Positions 47,228-56,717 of a DNA stretch of 64,000 bases are shown in pieces; positions within the stretch are counted from its first letter, which is position 1, and each line of letters opens with the position of its first letter. A program made the position numbers and the translations under genes. The stretch spans positions 1 to 64,000 of the forward strand of contig CAZPVB010000001.1 of assembly GCA_964589855.1 (NCBI GenBank), written 5' to 3'. Source of the stretch: SKVR01 sp964589855 (GTDB taxonomy: Bacteria; Bacteroidota; Bacteroidia; Bacteroidales; UBA7960). The notes under the pieces are model-generated. The model worked only from the letters and a program-made list of their open reading frames with translations, searched no databases and was not told the DNA's origin.

Positions 47228-47368
47228 ATGATAAAAAAGATCATCAGGTTTGCTTTTGATATGCGCAAATCACCGAGGGAGGTAGAACGAATGACTTACG
47301 TGGATTATATATTTCTCATAGTTATCGTTATTTTAATATTATTACCTGTTTTGATTTTTAAATTTTAA
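47228..47368 (+). CDS. 46-residue single-span membrane peptide leading the PUL2 operon
   Basis: ATG at 47228, stop 47366-47368, 23 bp before susC. The first half is basic (IKKIIRFAFDMRKSPREVER), the second half is one hydrophobic helix (IFLIVIVILILLPVLIF, about residues 28-44) ending in KF. So it would sit in the inner membrane with a positively charged cytoplasmic tail. It follows an exact promoter element with a leader of about 25 nt, and is followed by AAAATACACCAA, which also precedes susD. No family recognised. It could act with HTCS2 or the TonB system, or be a leader peptide. Confidence 0.55.
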   Translation: MIKKIIRFAFDMRKSPREVERMTYVDYIFLIVIVILILLPVLIFKF

Positions 47369-47391
47369 AAATACACCAACTCTAAATTAAA

Positions 47392-50300
47392 ATGAAGATC
47401 ATTTTACACAATTTTTGTCTGTTTGCACTTCTTTTAGCAGTGCAAACAATTAAAGCGCAGGAATCAGACACCAACAGTAAAGTACTAATTGGAATTGTAA
47501 CGGATGATTATACCGGAGATCCTTTACCAGGAACAAATATATATGTGAAGGGAACTACCCATGGTACTGTAACAGACATGGATGGCAATTACTCGTTGGA
47601 TTTAAGCAATTACACTGATCCGGTTATCATATTTTCATACACTGGGTATATAACCGAAGAAGTTCAGCCCGGCAATCAGCAAGTCCTGAACATCTCACTA
47701 TCCATGAATATCACTTCCCTTGGTGAGGTACAGGTAGTTGGTTATGGTGTTCAGCGCAAGAGATCGGTTACCGGTTCAATATCTTCTGTTGATGCCGAAA
47801 CATTGAGCAGAAGTTCTTCCACAGGTTTGGATCAGGCCTTGCAGGGTAAATCAGCAGGAGTTTTTGTTTCTCAAAACTCTAATGCTCCCGGTGGCGGTGT
47901 TTCCATCAGAATTCGTGGCATCCATTCAACTACCGGAGGCAATGAACCGCTTTATGTTGTAGATGGAGTGCCGGTAAATAGTTCCAGTGATTTTGTCAGC
48001 GTTGTTAGCGGCGGGCAGGGCGGTAGTCCTTTGAATGTGATAAACCCTGAAGACATAGAATCTATAGAAATCCTTAAAGACGCTTCCGCAGCTGCCATCT
48101 ATGGCACCCGCGCTGCTGCCGGGGTAGTTTTGATCACAACAAAAAAAGGGAAAAAAGGCGAACCTCAGGTTCTTTTTAATTCTTATTACGGTGTGCAGAA
48201 TGTTACTAAAAGAATTGACCTGACCAATGCAGAAAATTTTGCCATACTCGACAATGAAATGCGTGCCAATGCAAAAAAACCTCTCAATACTCAATTATTA
48301 AACCCAGTACAATTAGGAGAAGGCACAAATTGGCAAAACCAGATATATACCGAAGGGGTAGTACAAAATTATAACCTTTCGGTTAGTGGTGGAAATGAAA
48401 GATCAACTTACATGCTTTCAGGAAATTACCATCAGAATAACGGAGTGGTTAGTAATTCAGGATTTCAACGATATACCTTCAGAATCAATACAAGCAATGA
48501 GTTGAAAGACTGGTTGAAAATAGGAAATAATTTTACGTATACAAATACCGGTGAAGATTTTGTTATTACCGACAGCGATACCTGGGGAGCGATAAGTAAT
48601 GCCTTGCGGCAGATGCCAACAGTACCCGTTTTTCTGGACAATGGCAAATATGGAGGTATGGCCGATGTGTTTGATTATACGGTACGCAACCCCGTTGCCA
48701 TTGTAGATGAATGGAAACAGGATATTGTAAAAGACTATGTTCTGGGTGATTTAAACCTGGAGATTAATCCAGTTGAGAATCTCACCTATCGCTCGGTTCT
48801 GGGCCTGGAATACAGGGCGGGTTCACAGTCATTTTTTCAACCTGCAAATATTGGCGGTGGTCTGGTAGATGAAATAAATATAAAAAAGGAATACCGAAAT
48901 ACCAGTCAGAAACTTTTGTACGACAACATTCTAACCTATGCAAATCAGTTCGGAGATATTCATAATTATTCTGTAATGATCGGTACCAGTTTTCAGCAAT
49001 GGGAAGGAAACGCCGTTAATGCCCAGGGGCAGGAATTTCCCAATAATGATCCGGATTGGGACCTGAGTATGTCCACAAACGGTACTCGCAACGCCGGGGG
49101 TTCAACCTGGAGGGGAGCATATGTATCACAATTCGGAAGGATCACTTATGATTATGACAATAAGTATTTGCTCACTGCCAACATTAGACGAGACGGTTCC
49201 ACCAAATTTGGTTCGGAAAACCGTTATGGCATATTTCCTTCCTTTTCTGTAGGATGGATCTTTACCGATGAGGCATTTATGGCCCGGGTACGTGAAATTC
49301 TCACGGTGGGGAAATTAAGATTTGGATACGGAGTTGTGGGAAGCGATGCCATTGGTAATTTCCGGTATCTTTCATTGCTTAAAGGTTTCGAATATACATT
49401 AAACGGACAAACCGCAAGAGGATTTGCCCCCCAGAGTTTAGAGAATCCTGCCATCAGATGGGAATCTTCTGAGCAATTCAGTTTAGGAGCCGATCTGAGC
49501 TTTTTGTTTGATAAGATAACCCTCATTCTGGATTATTACGAAAAAAACACAACCGGCATGCTTATCCCTATGCCAGTACCAGCCACATCAGGAATCTATC
49601 CTAAGGTGCCTTCCAATCAAAATCAACTTGCACAGGCATTTCCTATTGTAAATGTAGGGGGAGTTAAAAACACTGGTTTTGAAATGGAACTCACATACAG
49701 AAAATCCGAAGGTGTTTTTCATTACGAGGTGGGTGCCAACTTTGCCTATATGGAAAATCTTGTTACCGATCTGGGTTATGAAGGCAATTCCTTTAACTCT
49801 TATCCTTTTGGAGGATCAACCGTTATCCGCACAGAGTTAGGGCAACCAATCGGATCGTTTTACGGATATGTGGCAGATGGTATCTTTACGGACTACGATG
49901 ATATTGCCCAACATGCCAACCAGGGAAATCAGGATCCCTACGTTCATGATCGCAATATGGAACCTTCCCCTCACCGCTACACAGCCCCGGGAGATATAAG
50001 ATTTAAGGATATGAACCGGGATGGTGTTATTGACGAGAAAGACAGAACTTTTATTGGAAGTCCTTTTCCCGATTTCACCTATGGTCTCAGCCTTGGAGCC
50101 AAATATAAAAACTTTGAAATTTCTGCATTTATACAAGGTGTTGCCGGTGCAGAGATCATGAACCTAAACCGCTACTTTACTGAAGGCATGGTGGGTGGCG
50201 GCAACTTTGCAGAGGATGCCATGAACCGGTGGACGGATGAAAACCCTGATCAGGATTTCCCCAGGGCTATCCTGACCGATCCAAACAGCAACACCCGAAT

Positions 50301-50568
50301 CTCTTCCCGATGGATTGAATCAGGCGACTATATCCGGTTAAGTAACTTACAACTTGGTTATCAACTTCCCACAAGAATAAGTCAGAGGATACAGGTACAG
50401 CAAATGAGAATATATGTTACAGGAAAAAATCTGTACACCCATACCAGTTACTCCGGTTACGATCCGGATGTGGGTTCCTTAGGGGGCAACGTCCTTCAAT
50501 CAGGTATCGATTTAGGCAGGTATCCTTTATCCAGAACATTTTTAATAGGTATTAATCTCGGACTTTAA
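47392..50568 (+). CDS. susC: SusC-like TonB-dependent transporter (PUL2)
   Basis: 1058 residues. Signal peptide (NFCLFALLLAVQTIKA), carboxypeptidase-regulatory-like domain (about 30-110, LIGIVTDDYTGDPLPGTNIYVKG), plug (about 115-235) with VVGYGVQRKRSVTGSIS, EPLYVVDGVPV and AIYGTRAAAGVVLITT, then the barrel. Clear paralogue of the PUL1 SusC; both have the same TonB-box-like and plug wording but differ through the barrel loops. Pairs with SusD 11 bp downstream to import oligosaccharide. Confidence 0.96.
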   Translation: MKIILHNFCLFALLLAVQTIKAQESDTNSKVLIGIVTDDYTGDPLPGTNIYVKGTTHGTVTDMDGNYSLDLSNYTDPVIIFSYTGYITEEVQPGNQQVLNISLSMNITSLGEVQVVGYGVQRKRSVTGSISSVDAETLSRSSSTGLDQALQGKSAGVFVSQNSNAPGGGVSIRIRGIHSTTGGNEPLYVVDGVPVNSSSDFVSVVSGGQGGSPLNVINPEDIESIEILKDASAAAIYGTRAAAGVVLITTKKGKKGEPQVLFNSYYGVQNVTKRIDLTNAENFAILDNEMRANAKKPLNTQLLNPVQLGEGTNWQNQIYTEGVVQNYNLSVSGGNERSTYMLSGNYHQNNGVVSNSGFQRYTFRINTSNELKDWLKIGNNFTYTNTGEDFVITDSDTWGAISNALRQMPTVPVFLDNGKYGGMADVFDYTVRNPVAIVDEWKQDIVKDYVLGDLNLEINPVENLTYRSVLGLEYRAGSQSFFQPANIGGGLVDEINIKKEYRNTSQKLLYDNILTYANQFGDIHNYSVMIGTSFQQWEGNAVNAQGQEFPNNDPDWDLSMSTNGTRNAGGSTWRGAYVSQFGRITYDYDNKYLLTANIRRDGSTKFGSENRYGIFPSFSVGWIFTDEAFMARVREILTVGKLRFGYGVVGSDAIGNFRYLSLLKGFEYTLNGQTARGFAPQSLENPAIRWESSEQFSLGADLSFLFDKITLILDYYEKNTTGMLIPMPVPATSGIYPKVPSNQNQLAQAFPIVNVGGVKNTGFEMELTYRKSEGVFHYEVGANFAYMENLVTDLGYEGNSFNSYPFGGSTVIRTELGQPIGSFYGYVADGIFTDYDDIAQHANQGNQDPYVHDRNMEPSPHRYTAPGDIRFKDMNRDGVIDEKDRTFIGSPFPDFTYGLSLGAKYKNFEISAFIQGVAGAEIMNLNRYFTEGMVGGGNFAEDAMNRWTDENPDQDFPRAILTDPNSNTRISSRWIESGDYIRLSNLQLGYQLPTRISQRIQVQQMRIYVTGKNLYTHTSYSGYDPDVGSLGGNVLQSGIDLGRYPLSRTFLIGINLGL

Positions 50569-50579
50569 AAAATACACCA

Positions 50580-52070
50580 ATGAAATATAGAATCTTATTT
50601 TTATTCATCATGTTATTTAACGTTGGATGCGAGAAATATCTTGAAATAAAACCAACGGACAGAATCAACACACAAAGTTTTTACCAGACAGAAGAGGATG
50701 CCATTTTGGCCATCAATGCCGCTTATGCTCCTTTGCAATACGAAGGATCTTTTAAAAGAGACCTGTGGATTATTGGTGATATTATGTCGGATGATGCCAT
50801 TGTGGGTGGTGCGGGAGCAAGTGAAGGTATTTCATCTCTTCGTCTTGAGGATTTCAATATTCAACCCGACAATGAACATGTGATGGCTTTATGGGCGGCA
50901 CACTATTCAGGTATTTATTATTCAAATGTTGCGCTTCAGAAAATACCCGATATGGATATTGATGAAGACCTGAAGCAGAGAATACTGGGTGAGGCTTATT
51001 TTTTAAGGGCTACATACTATTTTTACCTTGCTTTCTATTTCGGAGATGTACCCCTTTATTCTACTGTTCCTGATCCCAATAATCTTGAAGTACCCCGCAG
51101 CCCGGTTGAGGATGTTTGGGAGCAGATTATCTCTGATTATGAAAAAGCAGGTGAATTGCTGCCTGTTCAACATAGTGGTGATGATGAAGGACGTGCCTTA
51201 AAGGGGGGCGCATACGGGATGTTGGCAAAAACGCATTTAGTTCTTGAAAACTGGCAGGATTGTATTGATGCCTGTCAGAAAGTACAGGAAATATCCAGTC
51301 ATTTTCTTCTACCCAACTATGCCGATCTGTGGAACTATTTAATCTCTAATAACAATCCAGAAGTACTTTTTGATGTTCAACACCACTATTATGAAGGAGG
51401 TTGGAACGGAACAGGCAATTATATTTCAGAATTTACTGCTCCCCGTTACAGGTTTATTGGCGATAGCCGGGGATGGGGATTTGGGGTTCCCACAAACAAT
51501 CATGTAACCGAAACCTACGAAGCGGGAGATACCCGTAAGCAGGTAAATATCATTTCTCCGGGAGACTCCATCTGGAATCAAAATGCAGGAGAATGGTACG
51601 TACATAAAGCAGAATATTCGCCTTTTACAGGATATAATGTAAAGAAATATCTTTTCCTGGAGTATAACGGAACCAATGCAAGCATGATGTTCTTTCCCCT
51701 GAACTACCATGTGCTGCGACTTGCTGATGTGATTTTAATGCATGCCGAAGCCCTTAATGAAATACAAGGTGGAAGTGCCGTGGCGCATGAACTGGTTAAT
51801 CAGGTTAGAAGAAGGGCATTTCAGGATGAATCACACGACCTTGACGGTTTGAATCAGGATCAGTTGCGCGAAGCCATTTATAAAGAGAGAAGAGCTGAAT
51901 TATTTTTTGAAGGTTGGCGATGGATTGATTTGTTAAGGACCGGAAGAGCCGCTCAGGCGTTGGAAAACATTGGCAATACCAACTTCAATCCCAATAAACA
52001 CAATCTTTTGCCCATACCACAAAGTGAAATGGATATCAATCCTGCATTAAAACAAAATCCGGGCTATTAA
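50580..52070 (+). CDS. susD: SusD-like glycan-binding lipoprotein (PUL2)
   Basis: 496 residues. Leader ends in FNVGC (C17) and continues EKYLEIKPTDRINTQSFY, the usual SusD start. TPR-type helices (LGEAYFLRATYYFYLAFYFGDVPLYS) and the hallmark RRAELFFEGWRWIDLLR near the C-terminus. Surface lid of the PUL2 SusC. It starts within the AAAATACACCAATG leader 11 bp after susC and is followed by the surface lipoprotein gene after 16 bp. Confidence 0.95.
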   Translation: MKYRILFLFIMLFNVGCEKYLEIKPTDRINTQSFYQTEEDAILAINAAYAPLQYEGSFKRDLWIIGDIMSDDAIVGGAGASEGISSLRLEDFNIQPDNEHVMALWAAHYSGIYYSNVALQKIPDMDIDEDLKQRILGEAYFLRATYYFYLAFYFGDVPLYSTVPDPNNLEVPRSPVEDVWEQIISDYEKAGELLPVQHSGDDEGRALKGGAYGMLAKTHLVLENWQDCIDACQKVQEISSHFLLPNYADLWNYLISNNNPEVLFDVQHHYYEGGWNGTGNYISEFTAPRYRFIGDSRGWGFGVPTNNHVTETYEAGDTRKQVNIISPGDSIWNQNAGEWYVHKAEYSPFTGYNVKKYLFLEYNGTNASMMFFPLNYHVLRLADVILMHAEALNEIQGGSAVAHELVNQVRRRAFQDESHDLDGLNQDQLREAIYKERRAELFFEGWRWIDLLRTGRAAQALENIGNTNFNPNKHNLLPIPQSEMDINPALKQNPGY

Positions 52071-52086
52071 TACTAACTGAAACAAT

Positions 52087-53310
52087 ATGAAAATCAAAAG
52101 TTTTAACATTCTCAATATTCTACTTTTAAGCATCTTCCTTCTGCTTTTTTTTACCGGATGTGAAGAAGAACAACCTGAAACCCCGGAGGTTCCGTGTATG
52201 GAAGTACCACCTGAAACAGTATCGGTAAATATGCCAGTAGTATTCAGAGCTTGCAGTCAGGCAGATGTATTTACACTTTGGCCCGGCGATGAAGGACATA
52301 AATACGAAAACTATGGTATCGATCAGGGCATCCAGTTTACCGCCGACTCCCTTATTTACACTTACACAAAACCCGGAAATTACCAGATAACCGCTTTAGC
52401 AGTAAATCAATTGAACGGAGAGAGTGTATTCTCTGTCAATAATTACAACATTTCTGTGACCGAATCTACAGCAGAGTTTAACAGCCTTACCTACGACGAA
52501 GTTTCCCCCCCTGTGAGCGCCGATCTTGAGGAAGACACACTGCGCATGACACTCCCCTACACAACAGATATTACCAACCTTGCACTGAATTTTGATGCAG
52601 GATTTGCAACCGTTTACGTTGGCGACAGTATTCAGGTGAGTGGTGTAACAACAAATGATTTTTCCACCCCGGTTACTTATACCATTGTTTCATGGGACAA
52701 TTCAGAAACAAACACATACGTAGTTGATATAGACAAACAAGCACCTGATACGGAAAAGGAATTGTTTAGTTTTGGTTTTAAGGATGTTGACGATACTACC
52801 ATTATCGATCATGATTCCTTACTGATAAAATCGGTTGTCCCTTTTAATACTTCCACCAACAGACTTGTTGCTCAATTTACAGTATCAGAAACTGCTATAG
52901 TGAAGGTAAACGGAGCAACACAGCAAAGCGGAACCACCGTTAATAATTTTCTGGCACCTGTAATATACCGGATTATAGCCCAGGATGGATCATATGTGGA
53001 GTATACGGTTATAGTCGAAGAAGATTTAAACCCTAATAACAATTTTCTGTATTTCGCTTTCAGCGAACCTTCTGCTGTTGGAGAAATTGACAATCAGCAA
53101 CGCACCATAAAAATTGAAGTGCCCGAAGGTACCGATGTTTCATCCCAAACACCAATTTTCAGTTCATCAAAAAACTCGACCGTTCTAATAGGTGGAACAG
53201 AACAGGTAAGCGGTGTTTCAGTAGTAGACTTCAGCAATCCTGTTTATTACATCGTAAAAGCGGAAAATGGAGACCTGGCATTATATGAAGTTACTGTACA
53301 TTATAACTAA
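52087..53310 (+). CDS. Surface lipoprotein with three DUF5018-like repeats
   Basis: 407 residues. Leader ends in FFTGC (C25) followed by EEEQPETPE, an acidic surface-export-like signal. A PKD-like domain (about 35-125, TADSLIYTYTKPGNYQITALAVN) is followed by three homologous repeats of about 90 residues (about 130-218, 222-313, 316-407). Each repeat has a VSGVTTNDFSTPVTYTI / QSGTTVNNFLAPVIYRI / VSGVSVVDFSNPVYYIV segment and ends in YxVxV. This fits DUF5018-type lipoproteins of Bacteroidota PULs. It occupies the SusE/F position and is probably a surface glycan-binding protein that extends its binding face through repeats. Confidence 0.8.
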   Translation: MKIKSFNILNILLLSIFLLLFFTGCEEEQPETPEVPCMEVPPETVSVNMPVVFRACSQADVFTLWPGDEGHKYENYGIDQGIQFTADSLIYTYTKPGNYQITALAVNQLNGESVFSVNNYNISVTESTAEFNSLTYDEVSPPVSADLEEDTLRMTLPYTTDITNLALNFDAGFATVYVGDSIQVSGVTTNDFSTPVTYTIVSWDNSETNTYVVDIDKQAPDTEKELFSFGFKDVDDTTIIDHDSLLIKSVVPFNTSTNRLVAQFTVSETAIVKVNGATQQSGTTVNNFLAPVIYRIIAQDGSYVEYTVIVEEDLNPNNNFLYFAFSEPSAVGEIDNQQRTIKIEVPEGTDVSSQTPIFSSSKNSTVLIGGTEQVSGVSVVDFSNPVYYIVKAENGDLALYEVTVHYN

Positions 53311-53345
53311 TTATCCTTTTTTTTATTAACTAAACCCTAAAGAAT

Positions 53346-56300
53346 ATGAAAAACTTTTTCAAACTTAAAATTTTACTGGTATTAGCCGCTTTATGCTTTT
53401 CGCCGGTTGTTTACGGTCAGTTGATCACCATTGATGGCGACATTGAAGATACATGGAATACTGCAGAATGGAGACCTGTTGCCAAAGTATTACAAGGTGC
53501 AGAAAATATAACTGACGATGCCGATTTTAGTTCCAGACATAAAATCTTATGGGATGAAAACGGATTTTATGTGTTAATAGAGATTATGGATGATGTTCTT
53601 GAAAATGGACAAGGAGATGCCTGGCAAAATGACATGGTGGAAATCTATTTTGATATGGATAACTCCAAGAATATCCTTAAACCAGGTGCATCATGGAATG
53701 TAACATCCTATGACGATAACGACTTCCAATTTCGTCATGTAATTGATGTTGACGGAGTAACCGGAGGTGCTGAAGGTGCTTCTGTAGATTTTGGTGATGA
53801 TTTATCACAGGCAGGTATGTATGTGCTTGAGTTCCATTTCGACTGGGCAGATCTTGGTCTCACAGAAGCCCTTGTAGAAGAAGATCAGATAGGTTTTGAT
53901 ATCACGATAGGAGATAACGACGGCAATGACAGCAGAGAATCTTACCTTGGTTGGAACACGCCCTCCGGAGAAATATACCATGATGCCAGCCTTTTTGGCA
54001 CCCTCACACTGATGCCAGGAAATATTACAGAGGTGCCTGACGGTGTAGTGATTGATGGTAAACCCGATCCTGTATGGCATAACATGCCCTGGTACGGCAT
54101 TAACAAAGTTATTGATGGACCAGAAACTATTGATCCCAATGACTTTAGCGGATCATTTAAAACATTCTGGAATGAAGAAGGTATCCACGTTTGGGCGCTT
54201 GTTGTAGATGATACACTTACTCCTGATGGAAACAACAGTTATTTTCATAACGATATGATGGAGATATACTTTGATATGGACAACTCCAAAAATCCTCTGC
54301 CGGAAGGTGCATGGTGGAATGTTTCCTCTTATGATGAAAATGATTTTCAGTTTCATTTACTCTACTCTAAAGACACCATATTTGGTGGAGATGAACCGAT
54401 AACCGATATTGCTCAGGTAATCCAGGAAGGTGATTTTTATTCTGTAGAGATGCTGTTCACTTGGGAGAACCTTGGTCTTACAGGTCCGTTAAGTCTTAAT
54501 GATACGATTGGTTTTGATGTAGTTACGGCAGACAATGATGATTCTGAAAACCGCAAAACCATGCTTAGCTGGCACACAATTGACGGGGAAGCTTATCATG
54601 ATGCCAGCAGATTTGGTACTCTTTATCTTGATGCTGATGGTTTATTGTCTGTGCCGGAAGGAGTTACCATTGACGGGAAGAAAGATCCTCTCTGGTCTGA
54701 TATTGAAAGACATGCAATCGAAACATTTGTAGATGACACACATGCAGAAACCATCAATGACAACCTTGACTTCAGCGGATATCATCAGGTTTATTGGGAC
54801 CAGGATGGTTTATACCTGTGGGTACAGGTAAACGACGATACCCTTACCACTACTGAAGATCTTCCTTACTGGCAGGTAGACAATATGGAAGTTTATCTTG
54901 ACATGGATAACTCTAAAAACCCGTGCCCGGGATGTGCATGGAACGAAAATTCCTACGATGAAAATGATTTCCAGTTTCAACTGAGAATTGGGGGTGAACT
55001 CAACGAAAGAATAGAATCAGGTTATGCTGATTATTCTCAGATTGTTTTTGAAGGAGGATATACTGCTGAGTTTTTCTTCCCATTCGATTCATTAAATATC
55101 GATAAAGAGTTTGCGGTTGGCGATCTTATTGGTTTTGATGTTTACCTTACTGACAACGACGACAGCGACTCAAGAGATGCAATACTGACATGGTTTGATG
55201 ATAGCGGTGAAGCTTACCACAATCCCAGCAGATTCGGAACCATTGAACTGCTTGAAAATGGCATGACCTCTCCAAGCAATGAATGTGAAACCATACCCCC
55301 AACCCCACCTACAAATCTTTCTTCTGAGAATTTAACCTCTAGCTTTATGATTTACTGGGATGCTTCAGAAGATAATGTTGCGGTAATTGGATATGAAGTA
55401 TACCGTGTTGATGACAATGAGGATGTACTTGTTGGATCTGTATTCGACACGCAAATAGAGATATTTGAATTTGAATCTGAAGGCACCTACACTTTCAAAG
55501 TAAGGGCTTATGATGGATGTGAAAACTACTCTGCTTTTAGCGAAGATCTTACCCTTACTGCCCCTGAAGTAATAAAATACCCAATCATTAAAGCCAATAG
55601 CGCAGTTACTCTTGATGGTAAAGCAGACGAGGATTTCTGGGAACTGGCTGCCTGGGATACTGCAACAATTTACAAAAAAGACCCAACAAATGAAGATGAA
55701 GATTTAGTTCCTGCCGAGCAGGATCTGCATGTAATATTCGCTATGGCATGGGATGAAGACTATTTGTATACATTTATAGACGTTTCTGATGCCAATGTAG
55801 AAAATTGGGATGGTGTATCCAACGACTGGCCAACAAGGAACGTTCCTTTCCAATTCGATTGCATTGAATTATGCATCGGTGGATCCAATGTAAGATACGT
55901 TTCGGATGCAGGTCTCAGAGATGGAGACTCTCAGTGGAGGTTCAATACAGGAGTATCTGACCAGATAACAGGAAACCCGGGTGGTGTAGATTTGAATGAC
56001 TATAACGTGGAATTCTCAGAGGGTATCAGTCTGCGTAATGCAGGTGGATATACATTCGAGATCAAATTCCCCTGGAGTGCGGTTTACAGAGATATTGACA
56101 CTCCTGCTGATCTTGGGGTAGGAACAGAGTTCCTGTTTGCTTTGATTAATATCGACAACGATGGCAGAATGGACGGAGATATGTTTTTACGTGATCATGA
56201 GCTCGCTTACTGGGATGGAACAGGAAACCACTGGAAGCAAACCAATGGATACAAAACAGCAGTTTTGGGTACAAGTACATCCACAGAACGTGTTGCTATG

Positions 56301-56540
56301 CAACAGGTTCCCGTTAATATATTCCCTAATCCTTCTTCAGGTATTGTAAACATTTCAATGAACAGTGAGATTAAATCTGTTTCATTCTACAACGTACTTG
56401 GAAAAGAGGTACTGAATCTGAACGATCCGGGAACTGATCTGGTTGAAGTTCCTGTAAGTAATCTGGAAGAAGGAATCTATATTATAGAATCTACCGACGT
56501 TAACGGACAGGTAGGAATATCACGCTTTATTAAAAGATAA
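53346..56540 (+). CDS. Multi-CBM9-like T9SS-secreted binding protein
   Basis: 1064 residues with signal peptide (ILLVLAALCFSPVVYG). Three closely repeated CBM9-like domains begin near residues 26, 228 and 437; each opens with an IDG-D/K-x-(D)P-x-W element and carries EIYFDMDNSKN (or EVYLDMDNSKN) and SYDxNDFQF. A fibronectin type III domain (about 650-735) is followed by a fourth, more divergent CBM9-like domain from about 750 (LDGKADEDFWELAAWD). Residues 985-1064 are a T9SS tail (VNIFPNPSSGIVNISMN ... GISRFIKR). No catalytic domain is visible. Predicted surface or released glycan-binding protein, co-transcribed with the SusCD-lipoprotein block; an intrinsic terminator follows. Confidence 0.85.
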   Translation: MKNFFKLKILLVLAALCFSPVVYGQLITIDGDIEDTWNTAEWRPVAKVLQGAENITDDADFSSRHKILWDENGFYVLIEIMDDVLENGQGDAWQNDMVEIYFDMDNSKNILKPGASWNVTSYDDNDFQFRHVIDVDGVTGGAEGASVDFGDDLSQAGMYVLEFHFDWADLGLTEALVEEDQIGFDITIGDNDGNDSRESYLGWNTPSGEIYHDASLFGTLTLMPGNITEVPDGVVIDGKPDPVWHNMPWYGINKVIDGPETIDPNDFSGSFKTFWNEEGIHVWALVVDDTLTPDGNNSYFHNDMMEIYFDMDNSKNPLPEGAWWNVSSYDENDFQFHLLYSKDTIFGGDEPITDIAQVIQEGDFYSVEMLFTWENLGLTGPLSLNDTIGFDVVTADNDDSENRKTMLSWHTIDGEAYHDASRFGTLYLDADGLLSVPEGVTIDGKKDPLWSDIERHAIETFVDDTHAETINDNLDFSGYHQVYWDQDGLYLWVQVNDDTLTTTEDLPYWQVDNMEVYLDMDNSKNPCPGCAWNENSYDENDFQFQLRIGGELNERIESGYADYSQIVFEGGYTAEFFFPFDSLNIDKEFAVGDLIGFDVYLTDNDDSDSRDAILTWFDDSGEAYHNPSRFGTIELLENGMTSPSNECETIPPTPPTNLSSENLTSSFMIYWDASEDNVAVIGYEVYRVDDNEDVLVGSVFDTQIEIFEFESEGTYTFKVRAYDGCENYSAFSEDLTLTAPEVIKYPIIKANSAVTLDGKADEDFWELAAWDTATIYKKDPTNEDEDLVPAEQDLHVIFAMAWDEDYLYTFIDVSDANVENWDGVSNDWPTRNVPFQFDCIELCIGGSNVRYVSDAGLRDGDSQWRFNTGVSDQITGNPGGVDLNDYNVEFSEGISLRNAGGYTFEIKFPWSAVYRDIDTPADLGVGTEFLFALINIDNDGRMDGDMFLRDHELAYWDGTGNHWKQTNGYKTAVLGTSTSTERVAMQQVPVNIFPNPSSGIVNISMNSEIKSVSFYNVLGKEVLNLNDPGTDLVEVPVSNLEEGIYIIESTDVNGQVGISRFIKR

Positions 56541-56562
56541 TAGGTTTAGGTAGTGATTAGGA

Positions 56563-56591
56563 CCGTGGGGTTATATCCCCACGGTTTTTTT
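56563..56591 (+). terminator. Intrinsic terminator after the CBM9 gene
   Basis: Perfect 8-bp GC-rich stem CCGTGGGG (56563-56570) / CCCCACGG (56577-56584) with a TTATAT loop and seven Ts. It ends the smORF-susC-susD-lipoprotein-CBM9 transcript and means beta-helix A2 needs its own promoter or read-through. Confidence 0.95.
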
Positions 56592-56646
56592 CTTTCTGCA
56601 ACATCCCTAAATGCTTTTATCCATTCATCATCCTTCAAAAATAACA

Positions 56647-56661
56647 CGTACATCGCACCCA
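56647..56661 (+). promoter_or_regulatory. Possible single HTCS2 half-site before beta-helix A2
   Basis: CGTACATCGCACCCA matches the half-site at 47154 at 10 of 15 positions by my count. The partner half 21 bp upstream is poor and no good -7 element sits at the expected distance, so this may be chance. Confidence 0.2.
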
Positions 56662-56717
56662 TTCTAACACAAGGTTTTTCAATTAAAATCTTCTTTGTTT
56701 TTCAAAAACATACCATA

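Noticed and set aside
56553..56717. Extended N-terminus for beta-helix A2 from an ATG at 56553
   Set aside because: It would run through an intrinsic terminator (56563-56591) and place 55 extra residues before a clean signal peptide.
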